64,000 nt of DNA from an uncultured Propionibacteriaceae bacterium. Its GTDB lineage: Bacteria > Actinomycetota > Actinomycetes > Propionibacteriales > Propionibacteriaceae. Shown here piece after piece: positions 50,347-59,698 of this stretch (positions within the stretch are counted from its first letter, which is position 1; each line of letters begins with the position of its first letter). The notes below the pieces were generated by a model, which had not been told where the DNA came from, searched no databases, and saw nothing but the letters and a program-made list of their open reading frames with translations. The translations under genes and the position numbers were made by a program. Location: NCBI GenBank assembly GCA_936924635.1, contig CAKZHP010000132.1, forward strand, positions 1 through 64,000, given 5' to 3'.

Positions 50347-51189
50347 TTAGTTGGCGACGGAGCCCTGGGTGAGCCCCGCGACGATGTAGCGCTGGAGGAA
50401 GGCGAAGATGACGAGCACCGGGAGGATCACGATGACCGAGCCCGCCATCATGATCCCGTAGCCCTGGGGCCCGGACTCGTTGGACTGCAGCAGCGTGAGG
50501 CCCACGGGGAGCGTCATCTTGTTGGGGTCGGTGGTGATGATGAGCGGCCAGATGTACTCGTTCCACTCCGCCACGATGGTGACCAGCGCGACCGTGGCGA
50601 TGCTCGGCACCGAGACCGGCACCACCATCCGCCACAGACGCTGCCAGTGGCCGGCTCCCTCGACCTCGGCGGCCTCCAGCATGGAGCGCGGGATGGTCAT
50701 GAACTGCTGGCGCAGCAGGAAGGTGCCGAAGGCCGTGCCGAGGCTGGGCACGATGATGCCCCAGTACGTGTTGAGGCCGTTGAGCCCGGCGATCAGCACG
50801 TAGTTCGGGAGGATCGCCACCTGCGAGGGCACCATGAGCGCCACCAGGATCAGCACGAAGATCACGTTCTTGAAGGGGAACCGCACGAACACCAGCGCGT
50901 ACGCGGTGAGGATGGCCAGCAGCACCTTGAGGGCGGCGCCGATCGCGGTGACGATCACCGAGTTCAGGAAGAACCGGCCGAAGGGGGCGGTCTTGAAGGC
51001 CTCGGCGTAGTTCGTCCAGCTCCAGTCCTCAGGCAGCACCTTCAGGTCGAGCGTGACGATCTCGCTGGCGCTCTTGAAGCTCGACAGCACCATCCAGAGC
51101 AGGGGCAGGAACACGACCAGGGTGACCAGCACCATCGGCAGGTAGCCGCCGAGCACCCGGGCGACGGGTTTGGATCGCTGCGCGCTCAT
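50347..51189 (-). CDS. Carbohydrate ABC transporter permease, MalG/UgpE type
   Basis: A 280-residue inner-membrane permease with six helices and the EAA loop EAAEVEGAGHWQRLWRMVVP that contacts the ATPase. Homologous to UgpE/MalG. The ATG overlaps the stop of the UgpA-like gene by 4 bp; the frame is open upstream within that gene but only this start is plausible. Confidence 0.92.
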   Translation of the reverse strand: MSAQRSKPVARVLGGYLPMVLVTLVVFLPLLWMVLSSFKSASEIVTLDLKVLPEDWSWTNYAEAFKTAPFGRFFLNSVIVTAIGAALKVLLAILTAYALVFVRFPFKNVIFVLILVALMVPSQVAILPNYVLIAGLNGLNTYWGIIVPSLGTAFGTFLLRQQFMTIPRSMLEAAEVEGAGHWQRLWRMVVPVSVPSIATVALVTIVAEWNEYIWPLIITTDPNKMTLPVGLTLLQSNESGPQGYGIMMAGSVIVILPVLVIFAFLQRYIVAGLTQGSVAN

Positions 51190-52109
51190 GCGTAGTGCAC
51201 CTTCTTGTCGGCCCACACGATCTGAATGATCGTGAACGTGATCAGGATCAGGAACAGCACCACCGAGATCGCGGCGGAGTAGCCGGCACGCTGGTAGGCG
51301 CCGAAGCCCTGCAGGTACATCTCGTAGATCAGGGTGCGGGTGCCGTTCGAGGCGGGCGTCATGATGCGGATCAGGTCGAAGGCCTGCAGCGACGAGAGGA
51401 TCGTGGTGATGGTGAGGAAGAACGTCGTCGGCCCGAGCAGCGGCATCGAGATGTGCCAGAACCGGCGGAACCCGCTGGCTCCGTCGAGGGAGGCGGCCTC
51501 CTGCACGTCGGTGCTCAGCCCCTGCAGGCCGGCGAGGTAGACGACCGCGCAGTAGCCCAGGTTCTTCCAGACGTAGACGATGATCACCATCGCCAGCGAC
51601 AGGTTGGGGTCGTTGAACCACCGGGGGCTCTCGCTGCCGAGGCTGCGGAGCACGTAGGCCAGGACGCCGTACACGGGGTCGAAGATGAACAGCCAGACCA
51701 GGCCGACACCGACGCCCGACAGCACGTACGGGGCGAACACGGCCGCCCTCGCGAAGGTGCGGCCCTTGAGCTTCTGGTTGAGCACCAGGGCGATCAGCAG
51801 GCCCAGCAGCATCGACCCGCCCACGGTGCACAGCGCGAAGATCGCGGTGGCCTTGAGCACGATGCCCGCGTCTTCGCTGGTGAAGAAGCGGGTGTAGTTG
51901 TCCAGCCCCACCGGCGTCGCCGAGGCGGAGCCGAGCGTCCAGTTGAGCGTGGAGAAGTACATGTTCATGATCAGCGGGCGGTAGGTGAACGCGCCGATGA
52001 GGATGAGGTTCGGCAGTGCGAGCGCAAGGAACCAGAGGGCTTCCTTGCGGGCCCGGGCGCTGGACCGGCGCGTACGAACCGGCGGCGCGCTGTGCGGTGC
52101 GACCGTCAT
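51186..52109 (-). CDS. Carbohydrate ABC transporter permease, MalF/UgpA type
   Basis: A 307-residue permease with six predicted helices after a basic N terminus, and the EAA loop EAASLDGASGFRRFWHISMP. First gene of the operon (UgpA-UgpE-UgpB order). The 170-bp upstream gap (52110-52279) probably holds the promoter; I see no confident -35/-10 pair or operator there. Confidence 0.92.
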   Translation of the reverse strand: MTVAPHSAPPVRTRRSSARARKEALWFLALALPNLILIGAFTYRPLIMNMYFSTLNWTLGSASATPVGLDNYTRFFTSEDAGIVLKATAIFALCTVGGSMLLGLLIALVLNQKLKGRTFARAAVFAPYVLSGVGVGLVWLFIFDPVYGVLAYVLRSLGSESPRWFNDPNLSLAMVIIVYVWKNLGYCAVVYLAGLQGLSTDVQEAASLDGASGFRRFWHISMPLLGPTTFFLTITTILSSLQAFDLIRIMTPASNGTRTLIYEMYLQGFGAYQRAGYSAAISVVLFLILITFTIIQIVWADKKVHYA

Positions 52110-52279
52110 GTGACCCCCTGTTCCTTGTCGGGCGGGACGATCAAACCACGCCCCAGGGGGTGGTGGGCGCGCCCAGCCCGCGACCGTCACCGCACCGTGA
52201 CTTTTGATGGGACAAAGTTTGGCCAGGCGTTGCCGATTCGCCGCTCGCTGTTGGTGTCTGACAGGGGTGTCTCCCCTTG

Positions 52280-53146
52280 TCACAGGCTTGTCATGTCATC
52301 TCCGTGGAGCAGGCCATCGGCAATCAGCGAGTCGAGGCAGGTCTCGGCCTGGCGGCGGTCTGGCCAGCGGGCGAGCAGGTCCTCGCGGGGCAGCGGGCCG
52401 AAGTCGCGTACGGCACCGAGAAGCACGCCCCGGCACTGTCGGTCGGTGCCGTGCCAGGCCTGGCCGCGGCGAGGCGGCCCGTCGTACGCGGGGTAGCCGG
52501 CCTCGCGCCAGCGGCAGAGGTCGGCCACGGGGCACTGGTCGCAGCGGGGTGTACGGGCGGTGCAGACCAGTGCGCCGAGCTCCATGGAGGCGACGGCCCA
52601 GCGGGCTGCCGTGGCCGGGTCGTCGGGGAGGTAGCGGGCGGCAGCGGACCGCTCGGCGGCGGTCGGCGTGGCGGCGGGGAAGGCGACGCCGGCGTCGATG
52701 CGGGCCAGCACGCGGCGCACGTTCGTGTCGAGCACCACGTGCCGCTTCTTGTACGCGAAGCTCGCCACCGCCGCCGCCGTGTAGTCGCCGATACCGGGGA
52801 GGGCGAGCAGATCCTCGTACGAATCGGGCACCTCTCCGTCGTGGCGCTCGGTGATCACGGTGGCGGCCTGGTGCAGGCGCAGCGCCCGACGTGGATAGCC
52901 CAGCCGGCCCCAGGCCGCGACCGCCGCGCCCGACGGCTCGGCGGCCAGCGCGGCCGGGGTCGGCCAGCGCTCCATCCAGGCGGCCCAGGGCTCCAGGACG
53001 CGCGCGACCGGCGTCTGCTGCAGCATCAGCTCGCTGACCAGTACGCCCCAGGGCGTCGCCTCCGGTCGTCGCCAGGGGAGGTCGCGCGCGTGGGCGGCGT
53101 ACCAGTCGAGGACCCCGGACACGACCTCGGCTGGGGCTGTCGTCAC
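52280..53146 (-). CDS. mutY: A/G-specific adenine glycosylase
   Basis: A 288-residue base-excision enzyme that removes adenine mispaired with 8-oxoguanine. It shows the HhH motif LPGIGDYTAAAVASFAY, the Lys/Asp region VVLDTNVRRVLAR with the catalytic Asp, and the iron-sulfur Cys cluster in CTARTPRCDQCPVADLC (C-x6-C-x2-C-x5-C). The NUDIX-like C-terminal domain of E. coli MutY is missing, as usual in actinobacteria. A weak hairpin (52260-52281) overlaps its stop. Its upstream side borders the palindromic repeats that flank the type I R-M island. Confidence 0.93.
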   Translation of the reverse strand: MTTAPAEVVSGVLDWYAAHARDLPWRRPEATPWGVLVSELMLQQTPVARVLEPWAAWMERWPTPAALAAEPSGAAVAAWGRLGYPRRALRLHQAATVITERHDGEVPDSYEDLLALPGIGDYTAAAVASFAYKKRHVVLDTNVRRVLARIDAGVAFPAATPTAAERSAAARYLPDDPATAARWAVASMELGALVCTARTPRCDQCPVADLCRWREAGYPAYDGPPRRGQAWHGTDRQCRGVLLGAVRDFGPLPREDLLARWPDRRQAETCLDSLIADGLLHGDDMTSL

Positions 53147-53175
53147 GGGGGAGAACGTACCTCCCGCCGCCCGCA

Positions 53176-53199
53176 GAGACGTTCCCGCGGGAACGTCTC
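53176..53199. repeat. 24-bp perfect palindrome, left flank copy 1 of the type I R-M locus
   Basis: Contains the core GACGTTCCCGCGGGAACGTC and is extended by two bases on each side to a perfect 24-bp palindrome. It lies between mutY and the hsdR stop. Confidence 0.9.
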
Positions 53200-53221
53200 A
53201 GGTCCAGCCGGGACGTCGCTC

Positions 53222-53241
53222 GACGTTCCCGCGGGAACGTC
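53222..53241. repeat. 20-bp core palindrome, left flank copy 2
   Basis: Second copy of GACGTTCCCGCGGGAACGTC, 22 bp after the first; the outer bases differ (CT...TG). The stretch between holds a partial GACGTCG echo. Confidence 0.9.
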
Positions 53242-53347
53242 TGAGGCATGCAGCTGCGCCCGTTCTCGACAGGTGCGCCCGCCATCGTGGGAGCGTTCAC
53301 CCGACCCAGGCGCATCTGCCTGATCCGGGCGCGTCACCCCGCGACGG

Positions 53348-56344
53348 CTAGCGCGACTCTGCCCGGAAGTCGTCGTACGTGATCATCAGAAAATCGAGGA
53401 AGAGTCGCCGGAACTCAGGGTGGGCGAAGTAGCGGTCGCGGATGTCGGAGTTGCGGTTGCTGCGGTCGAGCATGACGTCGTCGGCGTTGTCTTCCAGCAC
53501 GATGCGGTACTGGGTGCGGTCGTTGTTCTGGGCCACCTTGCGGAGGTCCTCGTGATGCATGATGTCGATCCGCGCCTGCTCGAACAGCAGTTTGTCGGCC
53601 TCGGTGAGGTCGGCGCCGTACTTCTCGTTGATGACCGCGATCAGGGCCGACAGCTTGTCCATCTCCGGCTCGGTCTGCGGGCCCAACCCACCGCCGGGCA
53701 GCGCCTCGCCGGGGGTGTCGTCGCCGGTCAGCTCGATGGTGGTGTCGCCGGTCACCGACAGCCGCAGGTGCGTCATCTGCAGCTGCTGGCTGATCTGGGG
53801 GAACGCCTCGTCATCGGCGCCGGGCAGCTCGGTGAGCAACAAGCGGCCGTAGAGGTAGAGCTTCTCCAGCGCCGGGTCGACGAACGGCATCACCTGGGCC
53901 AGGAATGCGTACGCCCTGCAGAACTGGCTCAGCGTGCCGCGGAACGACTCCTGGGCGTCCTCGTCGAGGGTCAGCCAGCGGCCGGAGGCGGGGAGGAGGT
54001 TCCCGTATACCTCGCTCTGCCGGCTCGGGTCGTCGCTGAGCAGCGCGAGCACGGCGGCCTCGACCTCGGGCTCGGAGAGCACCTGCGCCGACCACAGGTC
54101 GTGGCTGAGGTTGTAGAGCACGTTCGGGTCGGTCGGGGTGGCGAGCGACTCCTCGTAGAACGGCTGGAACGCCTGCTGGATCTCCTCAGCCGTGTTGGCG
54201 AAGTCGAGCACGAAGGTGTCGTCCTTGCCCGGCGTGGTGCGGTTCAGCCGGCTGAGGGTCTGCACGGCCTTGACGCCGGCGAGCTTCTTGTCGACGTACA
54301 TGGTGTGCAGCAGCGGCTCGTCGAACCCGGTCTGGTACTTCTCGGCGACGACGAGCACCTGGTACTCATCAGAGCGGAACCGCTGCGGCAGCTGCCCTTC
54401 GGGGAAGCCGTTCAGCTCCGCCTCGGTCCACTGCTTCTCGGGCAGGTCGGGGTCGGTGACCTGGCCGCTGAACGCGACCAGCGCCTTGAGCGGGTGCGCG
54501 CCCTTGTCGTATCCCTTGAGGGCGATGTAGCGGTCGATCGCCTCCTTCGTACGCACCGCGTGCAGCCGCGAGCGAGTGACCACCATCGCCTTCGCCTGAC
54601 CGTTGATCTTGTGGGCGGTCTTCTGCCGGAAGTGCTCAACGATCACCTCGGCCTTGGCGTCGAGCTCGTACGGATGGAGCGACGCGAACCTCGCCAGGGC
54701 GGTCTTGCCCTTGCGGGTGTCGAGGTCGGGGTCGAGCGCCCCCTCGGCGTTGGCGAGGCGGTAGTAGACGCCGTACGTCGTGTAGTTGCGCAGCACGTCG
54801 AGGATGAACCCCTCGGCGATGGCCTGCCGCATGGAGTAGACGTGGAACGGGTGCTTCGCCCCGTCGTCGCCGACCTGGCCGAACAGCTCCAGGGTCTTGG
54901 GCTTCGGGGTGGCCGTGAACGCGAAGAACGAGAGGTTCTTCTGCTTGCCGCGGTGGGCGGCGCTCTGCACGATCACGTCGGACGCGTCGGCTGCCTTCTC
55001 GGCGGCGCTCTCGGCCTGCTCGGCGGCGGCGAGCAGCGCTTCCGGCCCGCCGAGCACCTTCTTGAGCTCCTTGACGGCCTCGCCGCTGGTGGAGGAGTGG
55101 GCCTCGTCGACGATCACGGCGAACTGCCGGCCGGCGACCTCCTTGGCCTCGCCGCGAGCGGCCTCCTCGGCGGCCGCGTTCACGACGACGGGGAACTTCT
55201 GCAGCGTGGTGATGATGACGCGGGCGGCATTGCCCTCCAGCGCCTCCTTGAGCTGGCGGGAGTCCTTGTCGACACGCACGATGGTGCCGGGGGTGTGGTC
55301 GAACCCGGCGACCGTGTCTTGCAGCTGCTTGTCGAGCACCTTGCGGTCGGTGATGACGACGACCTTGTCGAAGATGGGCGCGTCCTGCGCGTCGTGGAGG
55401 CGGCTCAGCTGGTGGGCGGCCCAGGCGATGGTGTTGCTCTTGCCGGAACCGGCGGAGTGCTGCACGAGGCGATCGGTGCCGGCACCGTCCTGCTTCGTGG
55501 CGGCGAGGAGAGCGCGCACGGCGTGCCACTGGTGGAACCGAGGGAACAGGATGGCGCCGCCGCTGGCGTGCACGAAGTTGCCCAGGATGTCGAGCCAGGC
55601 GTCGCGCTGCCAGACCTGCTCCCAGAGGTACGACGTCTGGTAGCCGCTGCCGCTCGTCGGGTTGCCCGCCGTGCCGGGGTTGCCAGCGCCGGCGCTGCCC
55701 TGGTCGAAGGGGAGGAAGCGCGTCTCGACCCCGGCGAGACGGGTGGTCATCGAGACGTGGTGGGGGTCGACGGCGAAGTGCACGAGCGTGCGCTTGGCGA
55801 AGATCAGGTCGGCGGGGTTGCGGTCGGTGCGGTACTGCTCCCGCGCCTGCTCCACCCCCTGCCCGGTGAGGGGATTCTTCACCTCGGCGGTGGCGACCGG
55901 GATGCCGTTGACGGCGAGCGTGATGTCGAGGGAGTCCATCGGGCGTGACTCCGAGTGGTGCAGCTGCCGCACGATCGCCAACCGGTTCGCGTCGTAGCGC
56001 GCCGACTGCTCCTCGTTGTGCCCCGACGCCGGCTTGAAGTAGCACAGCCGCACCTCGACACCCAGGTCTTTCACCGTGCCGCGCAGCACGCTGACGGTGC
56101 CGCGGTGGTCGATCTCAGCGGCCACGCGCTTGAGGAACTTGACCTGCGCGGCCTCCTCCCCGCCGTGGCGCCGGACCAGGTTCGCCCACGCCTTCTGCTG
56201 CGTCTCCTGGACGAAGGCGATCAGCTCGGCCGGGAAGAGACCTAGGCTCCTGTCGTACGCCTTCGGCGCGACCGATGCCCAACCGGTCGCGAGGAGGTGG
56301 GCCTCGATGTTGGCCTCGAACGTCTGCTCAGTGGTGACCGTCAT
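53348..56344 (-). CDS. hsdR: Type I restriction endonuclease subunit R
   Basis: The 998-residue motor/nuclease subunit. N-terminal nuclease with the ITLAVNGIPVATAEVKNPLT PD-(D/E)XK core (about residues 145-165), then an SF2 translocase: Walker A VQHSAGSGKSNTIAWAAHQL (about 295), DEAHSSTSGEAV (motif II), and FDEPLLHTMYVDKKL plus VQTLSRLNR as motifs V-VI. A helical C terminus binds the methylase core. It cuts unmodified DNA when it meets the HsdM/HsdS complex bound to a bipartite site. The gene is last in the minus-strand hsdM-hsdS-hsdR operon, following hsdS after 3 bp. Confidence 0.95.
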   Translation of the reverse strand: MTVTTEQTFEANIEAHLLATGWASVAPKAYDRSLGLFPAELIAFVQETQQKAWANLVRRHGGEEAAQVKFLKRVAAEIDHRGTVSVLRGTVKDLGVEVRLCYFKPASGHNEEQSARYDANRLAIVRQLHHSESRPMDSLDITLAVNGIPVATAEVKNPLTGQGVEQAREQYRTDRNPADLIFAKRTLVHFAVDPHHVSMTTRLAGVETRFLPFDQGSAGAGNPGTAGNPTSGSGYQTSYLWEQVWQRDAWLDILGNFVHASGGAILFPRFHQWHAVRALLAATKQDGAGTDRLVQHSAGSGKSNTIAWAAHQLSRLHDAQDAPIFDKVVVITDRKVLDKQLQDTVAGFDHTPGTIVRVDKDSRQLKEALEGNAARVIITTLQKFPVVVNAAAEEAARGEAKEVAGRQFAVIVDEAHSSTSGEAVKELKKVLGGPEALLAAAEQAESAAEKAADASDVIVQSAAHRGKQKNLSFFAFTATPKPKTLELFGQVGDDGAKHPFHVYSMRQAIAEGFILDVLRNYTTYGVYYRLANAEGALDPDLDTRKGKTALARFASLHPYELDAKAEVIVEHFRQKTAHKINGQAKAMVVTRSRLHAVRTKEAIDRYIALKGYDKGAHPLKALVAFSGQVTDPDLPEKQWTEAELNGFPEGQLPQRFRSDEYQVLVVAEKYQTGFDEPLLHTMYVDKKLAGVKAVQTLSRLNRTTPGKDDTFVLDFANTAEEIQQAFQPFYEESLATPTDPNVLYNLSHDLWSAQVLSEPEVEAAVLALLSDDPSRQSEVYGNLLPASGRWLTLDEDAQESFRGTLSQFCRAYAFLAQVMPFVDPALEKLYLYGRLLLTELPGADDEAFPQISQQLQMTHLRLSVTGDTTIELTGDDTPGEALPGGGLGPQTEPEMDKLSALIAVINEKYGADLTEADKLLFEQARIDIMHHEDLRKVAQNNDRTQYRIVLEDNADDVMLDRSNRNSDIRDRYFAHPEFRRLFLDFLMITYDDFRAESR

Positions 56345-56347
56345 TCC

Positions 56348-57586
56348 TCACTCCGGGATCTTCGTCGATGCGGTGGTGACGTCCAGCTCGCCCGTGACTG
56401 CGGCGGTGATGAGGGACTGCTTGTACTCCTGGAGGAGCGTGATCCCTGTGCGGAGAAGGCGTTGCTGGGAACGCGTGCTGCTTAGCGACATTTCGGCGCG
56501 CTGAGCGGTCTCCACTTGCTGGGTCAGAGAGAGGTTGGGAACCGTCACTTTCAAATACGACGCAATGTTCAAGTTCTGGATACCCGTCGTCTGCGTGGAG
56601 TGCGGCTCCTGCTGGCGTGTGGCATACAGGGCTCCCAACACCAGTGAGAGATAGCGTCCATCGCTGTCGGCAGCAGGTCGTAGCCGAGAAACGAAGTTAC
56701 TGCACAGAGTGGGATCTGATACTTCCGATACAAACGCCGGGCATCCCACAGGATTTCTCTGAGTGCCGCCGGACCGCTCCAGAAGCACATCTCCTGCCCT
56801 CAAGGTCCTTGAGAACACGTGGCTTCCTGGCGCGCTCCTGAGTGTCGTAGGGGGAGAGATGCGGAACTCGTCGCGGCAAAAGTCCGCCACGCGGACGACT
56901 GCAAAGTCCACGTCTGCGGTGCCGGCCTCGTCCCCCCAGAGGCCCATCCGTTCATCCCCGACCAGCCGACGAAGGGGCACTCGATCGTTGCCGTCCAGCA
57001 TCCGATCGGCAAGCGCAGCGCCTGCTTCGTCCGCGAGCAGCGTAATCTGCCGCTCTCGAGCGGCGATGATCTCGTCGATCCGGGCGACGCGGTCGTCGAG
57101 GAAGTCCGCGATCCGCCGCTGCTCCTCATATGACCAGAGCGGAATGGGAGTCGATAAAAGTCCGCTACTCGACAGACCATATCGCGAGATTCCGCTTGAG
57201 TTATTTGCGAAGTGATCCCTCACTGGCCTGGATCGCGTTGCCCAGGTCAGGTATCGCGGATGGGTTTGGGGGAGCGGTCGGGCGATGGCCAGGTGGTAAC
57301 CACAGACGAAGTCCGGATCGGTGGAGGTCACGTAGGCGGATATGCCGATATCTGATGGATCTTCGGAGTCCTTGGTCAGGACGGTGTCGCCGACCTCCAG
57401 GTGGAACCGTGCAATCTCGTCGGCCGTAGCCGTGGCCCGCATCGACGTGGGGGACGGCTGGACGAGGTCGTTCTTGTAGACATCGACGTAGTTGCACAGC
57501 TGGACGGGCGTCTCCTCCTCGCTGGACAACTTGTCAACGCTGCTGACCCACACGGTCGCCGCATGCCGCAGGGGAATGGTGTTCAC
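56348..57586 (-). CDS. hsdS: Type I restriction-modification specificity subunit S
   Basis: A 412-residue protein with two target-recognition domains separated by a central conserved helix (YEEQRRIADFLDDRVARIDE with IIAARERQITLLADE, about 170-210) and a C-terminal helix (RSQQRLLRTGITLLQEYKQS), the spacer helices that fix site geometry. The first TRD is about residues 20-165, the second about 220-360; specificity is not readable. Start GTG 57586 overlaps the hsdM stop by 4 bp. It confers sequence recognition for both methylation and cleavage. Confidence 0.93.
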   Translation of the reverse strand: MNTIPLRHAATVWVSSVDKLSSEEETPVQLCNYVDVYKNDLVQPSPTSMRATATADEIARFHLEVGDTVLTKDSEDPSDIGISAYVTSTDPDFVCGYHLAIARPLPQTHPRYLTWATRSRPVRDHFANNSSGISRYGLSSSGLLSTPIPLWSYEEQRRIADFLDDRVARIDEIIAARERQITLLADEAGAALADRMLDGNDRVPLRRLVGDERMGLWGDEAGTADVDFAVVRVADFCRDEFRISPPTTLRSAPGSHVFSRTLRAGDVLLERSGGTQRNPVGCPAFVSEVSDPTLCSNFVSRLRPAADSDGRYLSLVLGALYATRQQEPHSTQTTGIQNLNIASYLKVTVPNLSLTQQVETAQRAEMSLSSTRSQQRLLRTGITLLQEYKQSLITAAVTGELDVTTASTKIPE

Positions 57587-59541
57587 AGCCCCAGTCCTGA
57601 CATCCACCCTTGTATCTGCGACTCCAGCTCCTTGATCTCTGCGGCGATCTCCTCGACAGGGCGCGGAGGCTCGTACACATAGAACTGTCTCGTGAACGGG
57701 ATCTCGAAGCCGAGCTTGGTCTTGGTGTGGTCGATCCAGGCATCGGGAACGTAGGGGTGGATCTCGTCGGTCAGGTGCCTCTCGGCGGCATCGAGCAGTG
57801 CCTGTTCCCGAGTCGCGGTGTCGAGGTCGAACCACTCGGCGGGCAGTGAGATGTTCTCCTGGTCGCGGAGATCGGCGTCCGGCTCCGGACGGCCTCCCTT
57901 GAGTACCACTGGCGCGTCGGGGTCGGTGATGGCGCAGGCGGCGGCGTACGCCTTCTTCTGCGGCGTGGAGAGGCCAGGTGCGTCAGCGAGCAGCGTCTTC
58001 TCCGACTCGTACTTCTTACCGAGCAGCCCGGCGAACTGGTCGAACGGCGGGTTGCTCACTGCTGCCTCGGTGACCTCCCAGCGGCGGTGCAATGGACGCT
58101 CCACAGTCACGCGCTGGAAGCCGAACGTCTCCCGGGGAAGCACCTTCACGCGGGGGTCGTCGGCGAACTCGCCCATCGCCCCTCCAAAGAGCGCGACGAT
58201 CTCGTCGATGGCGTCGTCGGTGAGCTCCTTGCGCTTGTCGCCGAGGCTCTTGCGCATCTTGGTGCCCATCTCCCGGGCGTCGATGAGCTTGACGAGGCCG
58301 CGCTCGTCGTCGGCCTTGGCGTTGGTGAGGATCCAGACGTACGTGGAGATGCCGGTGTTGTAGAACATCTGGTCCGGGAGGGCGACGATACCTTCGAGCC
58401 AGTCGTTCTCGAGGATCCAGCGCCGGATCTCGCTCTCACCTGACCCGGCCTGCCCGCTGAACAGGGGTGACCCCGACAGGACGATGCCGACACGTGACCC
58501 CAGGGGGCTGGACTCGGTCACCGGCTTCATGTGGCTGAGCATGTGCTGCAGGAAGAGGAGCGACCCGTCGGAGACGCGGGGGAGCCCGGCGCCGAAACGT
58601 CCGGCCATGCCGAGCTTCTCGTGCTCGTCCTTGATGGGCTGGGCGTAGCCCTTCCAGTCCACGCCGTAGGGCGGATTGGCGAGGATGTAGTCGAACTTTT
58701 CCGTGGCGAACGCGTCGCCGGTGAGGGTGTTGCCGTTGCGCATCCGGGCCGGGTCGATGTCTTGCATCATCAGGTCGGACTGCGCGATCGCCCAGGTCTC
58801 GTCGTTGAGCTCCTGCCCCGCGACCTGCACGAACGCCTTGGGGTTGAGGCTCTTGATGCGCTCCATCGTCACCATGAGCATGCCGCCGGTGCCGGCGGCG
58901 GGGTCGTACAGGGAGCGCACCGGGATCTCGTTCTGGGCGAGGTCTTGCGCCGTGCGGCCCTTGACGAGCAGGTCGGCCATGAGCCGGATCACCTCGCGCG
59001 GCGTGTAGTGCTCTCCGGCGGTCTCGTTGCTCATCTCGGAGAACTTTCGCAGCAGCTCTTCGAAGATGTAGCCCATCGCCTCGTTGCTGACGATGGCCGG
59101 GCGCAGGTCGAGGTCGGCGAAGTCGGCGACGACGCCGTACAGGATGCCGGCCCGATCCATGCGGATGATCTTGTCGTCGACGTTGTAAGCATCCATGACC
59201 GCCGCCGCGTCGGGGGAGAGCGAGGCAATGTACTTCGTCAGGTTGTCGGCGAGGTTCTTGTCGTCGTTCAGCAGCGTCGGGAACGTGAGCGGCGAGGTGT
59301 TGTAGAACCGGTGGCCGGAGATCTTCTTCAACATCTTGTCCTGGCCCGGCCCGATCTCGGCGAGCCCGGTGGCGAACTTGATGACCTCGGCCTTCGTCGG
59401 CGCCAGGGCAGCATCCATGCGCCGCAGTACGAGGAACGGCAGCATGACCGACCCGTACTCGTGCTGCTTGAACGTGCCCCGCAGCTTGTCGGCGATCCGC
59501 CAGACGAACGCCACCTTGTCCTGAAACCCCTGCGGTGCCAT
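57583..59541 (-). CDS. hsdM: Type I restriction-modification N6-adenine methyltransferase subunit M
   Basis: A 652-residue methylase. An N-terminal helical HsdM_N domain (FQDKVAFVWRIADKLRGTFK ...), then SAM motif I DPAAGTGGMLM and catalytic LANPPYGVDW (NPPY), and a C-terminal coiled coil (PVEEIAAEIKELESQIQGW). It methylates adenine in the HsdS-specified site. ATG 59541 is chosen for the ribosome site AAGGGA five bases upstream and the MAPQGFQDKVAF family start. It heads the R-M operon, divergent from the HhH gene at 59699. Confidence 0.95.
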   Translation of the reverse strand: MAPQGFQDKVAFVWRIADKLRGTFKQHEYGSVMLPFLVLRRMDAALAPTKAEVIKFATGLAEIGPGQDKMLKKISGHRFYNTSPLTFPTLLNDDKNLADNLTKYIASLSPDAAAVMDAYNVDDKIIRMDRAGILYGVVADFADLDLRPAIVSNEAMGYIFEELLRKFSEMSNETAGEHYTPREVIRLMADLLVKGRTAQDLAQNEIPVRSLYDPAAGTGGMLMVTMERIKSLNPKAFVQVAGQELNDETWAIAQSDLMMQDIDPARMRNGNTLTGDAFATEKFDYILANPPYGVDWKGYAQPIKDEHEKLGMAGRFGAGLPRVSDGSLLFLQHMLSHMKPVTESSPLGSRVGIVLSGSPLFSGQAGSGESEIRRWILENDWLEGIVALPDQMFYNTGISTYVWILTNAKADDERGLVKLIDAREMGTKMRKSLGDKRKELTDDAIDEIVALFGGAMGEFADDPRVKVLPRETFGFQRVTVERPLHRRWEVTEAAVSNPPFDQFAGLLGKKYESEKTLLADAPGLSTPQKKAYAAACAITDPDAPVVLKGGRPEPDADLRDQENISLPAEWFDLDTATREQALLDAAERHLTDEIHPYVPDAWIDHTKTKLGFEIPFTRQFYVYEPPRPVEEIAAEIKELESQIQGWMSGLGL

Positions 59542-59698
59542 GCCATCCCTTCGTCGCCGACGAGCGGAGCCTAGTTCCTCACGGACTCCGCTGCGGCACG
59601 TGTCTGGGGAAGGGCAGCGCCGGGTGACGGAGGCGGCATGCTTACCCGCAGCAGCGCCGCCGGCTGGTCGGCGACCCCGTTCGACTCTGGAGAGAGAC

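Noticed and set aside
52110..52279. Riboswitch or small RNA upstream of the sugar ABC operon
   Set aside because: Contains a few GC-rich inverted segments (CCCCAGGGGG) but no recognisable conserved RNA motif.
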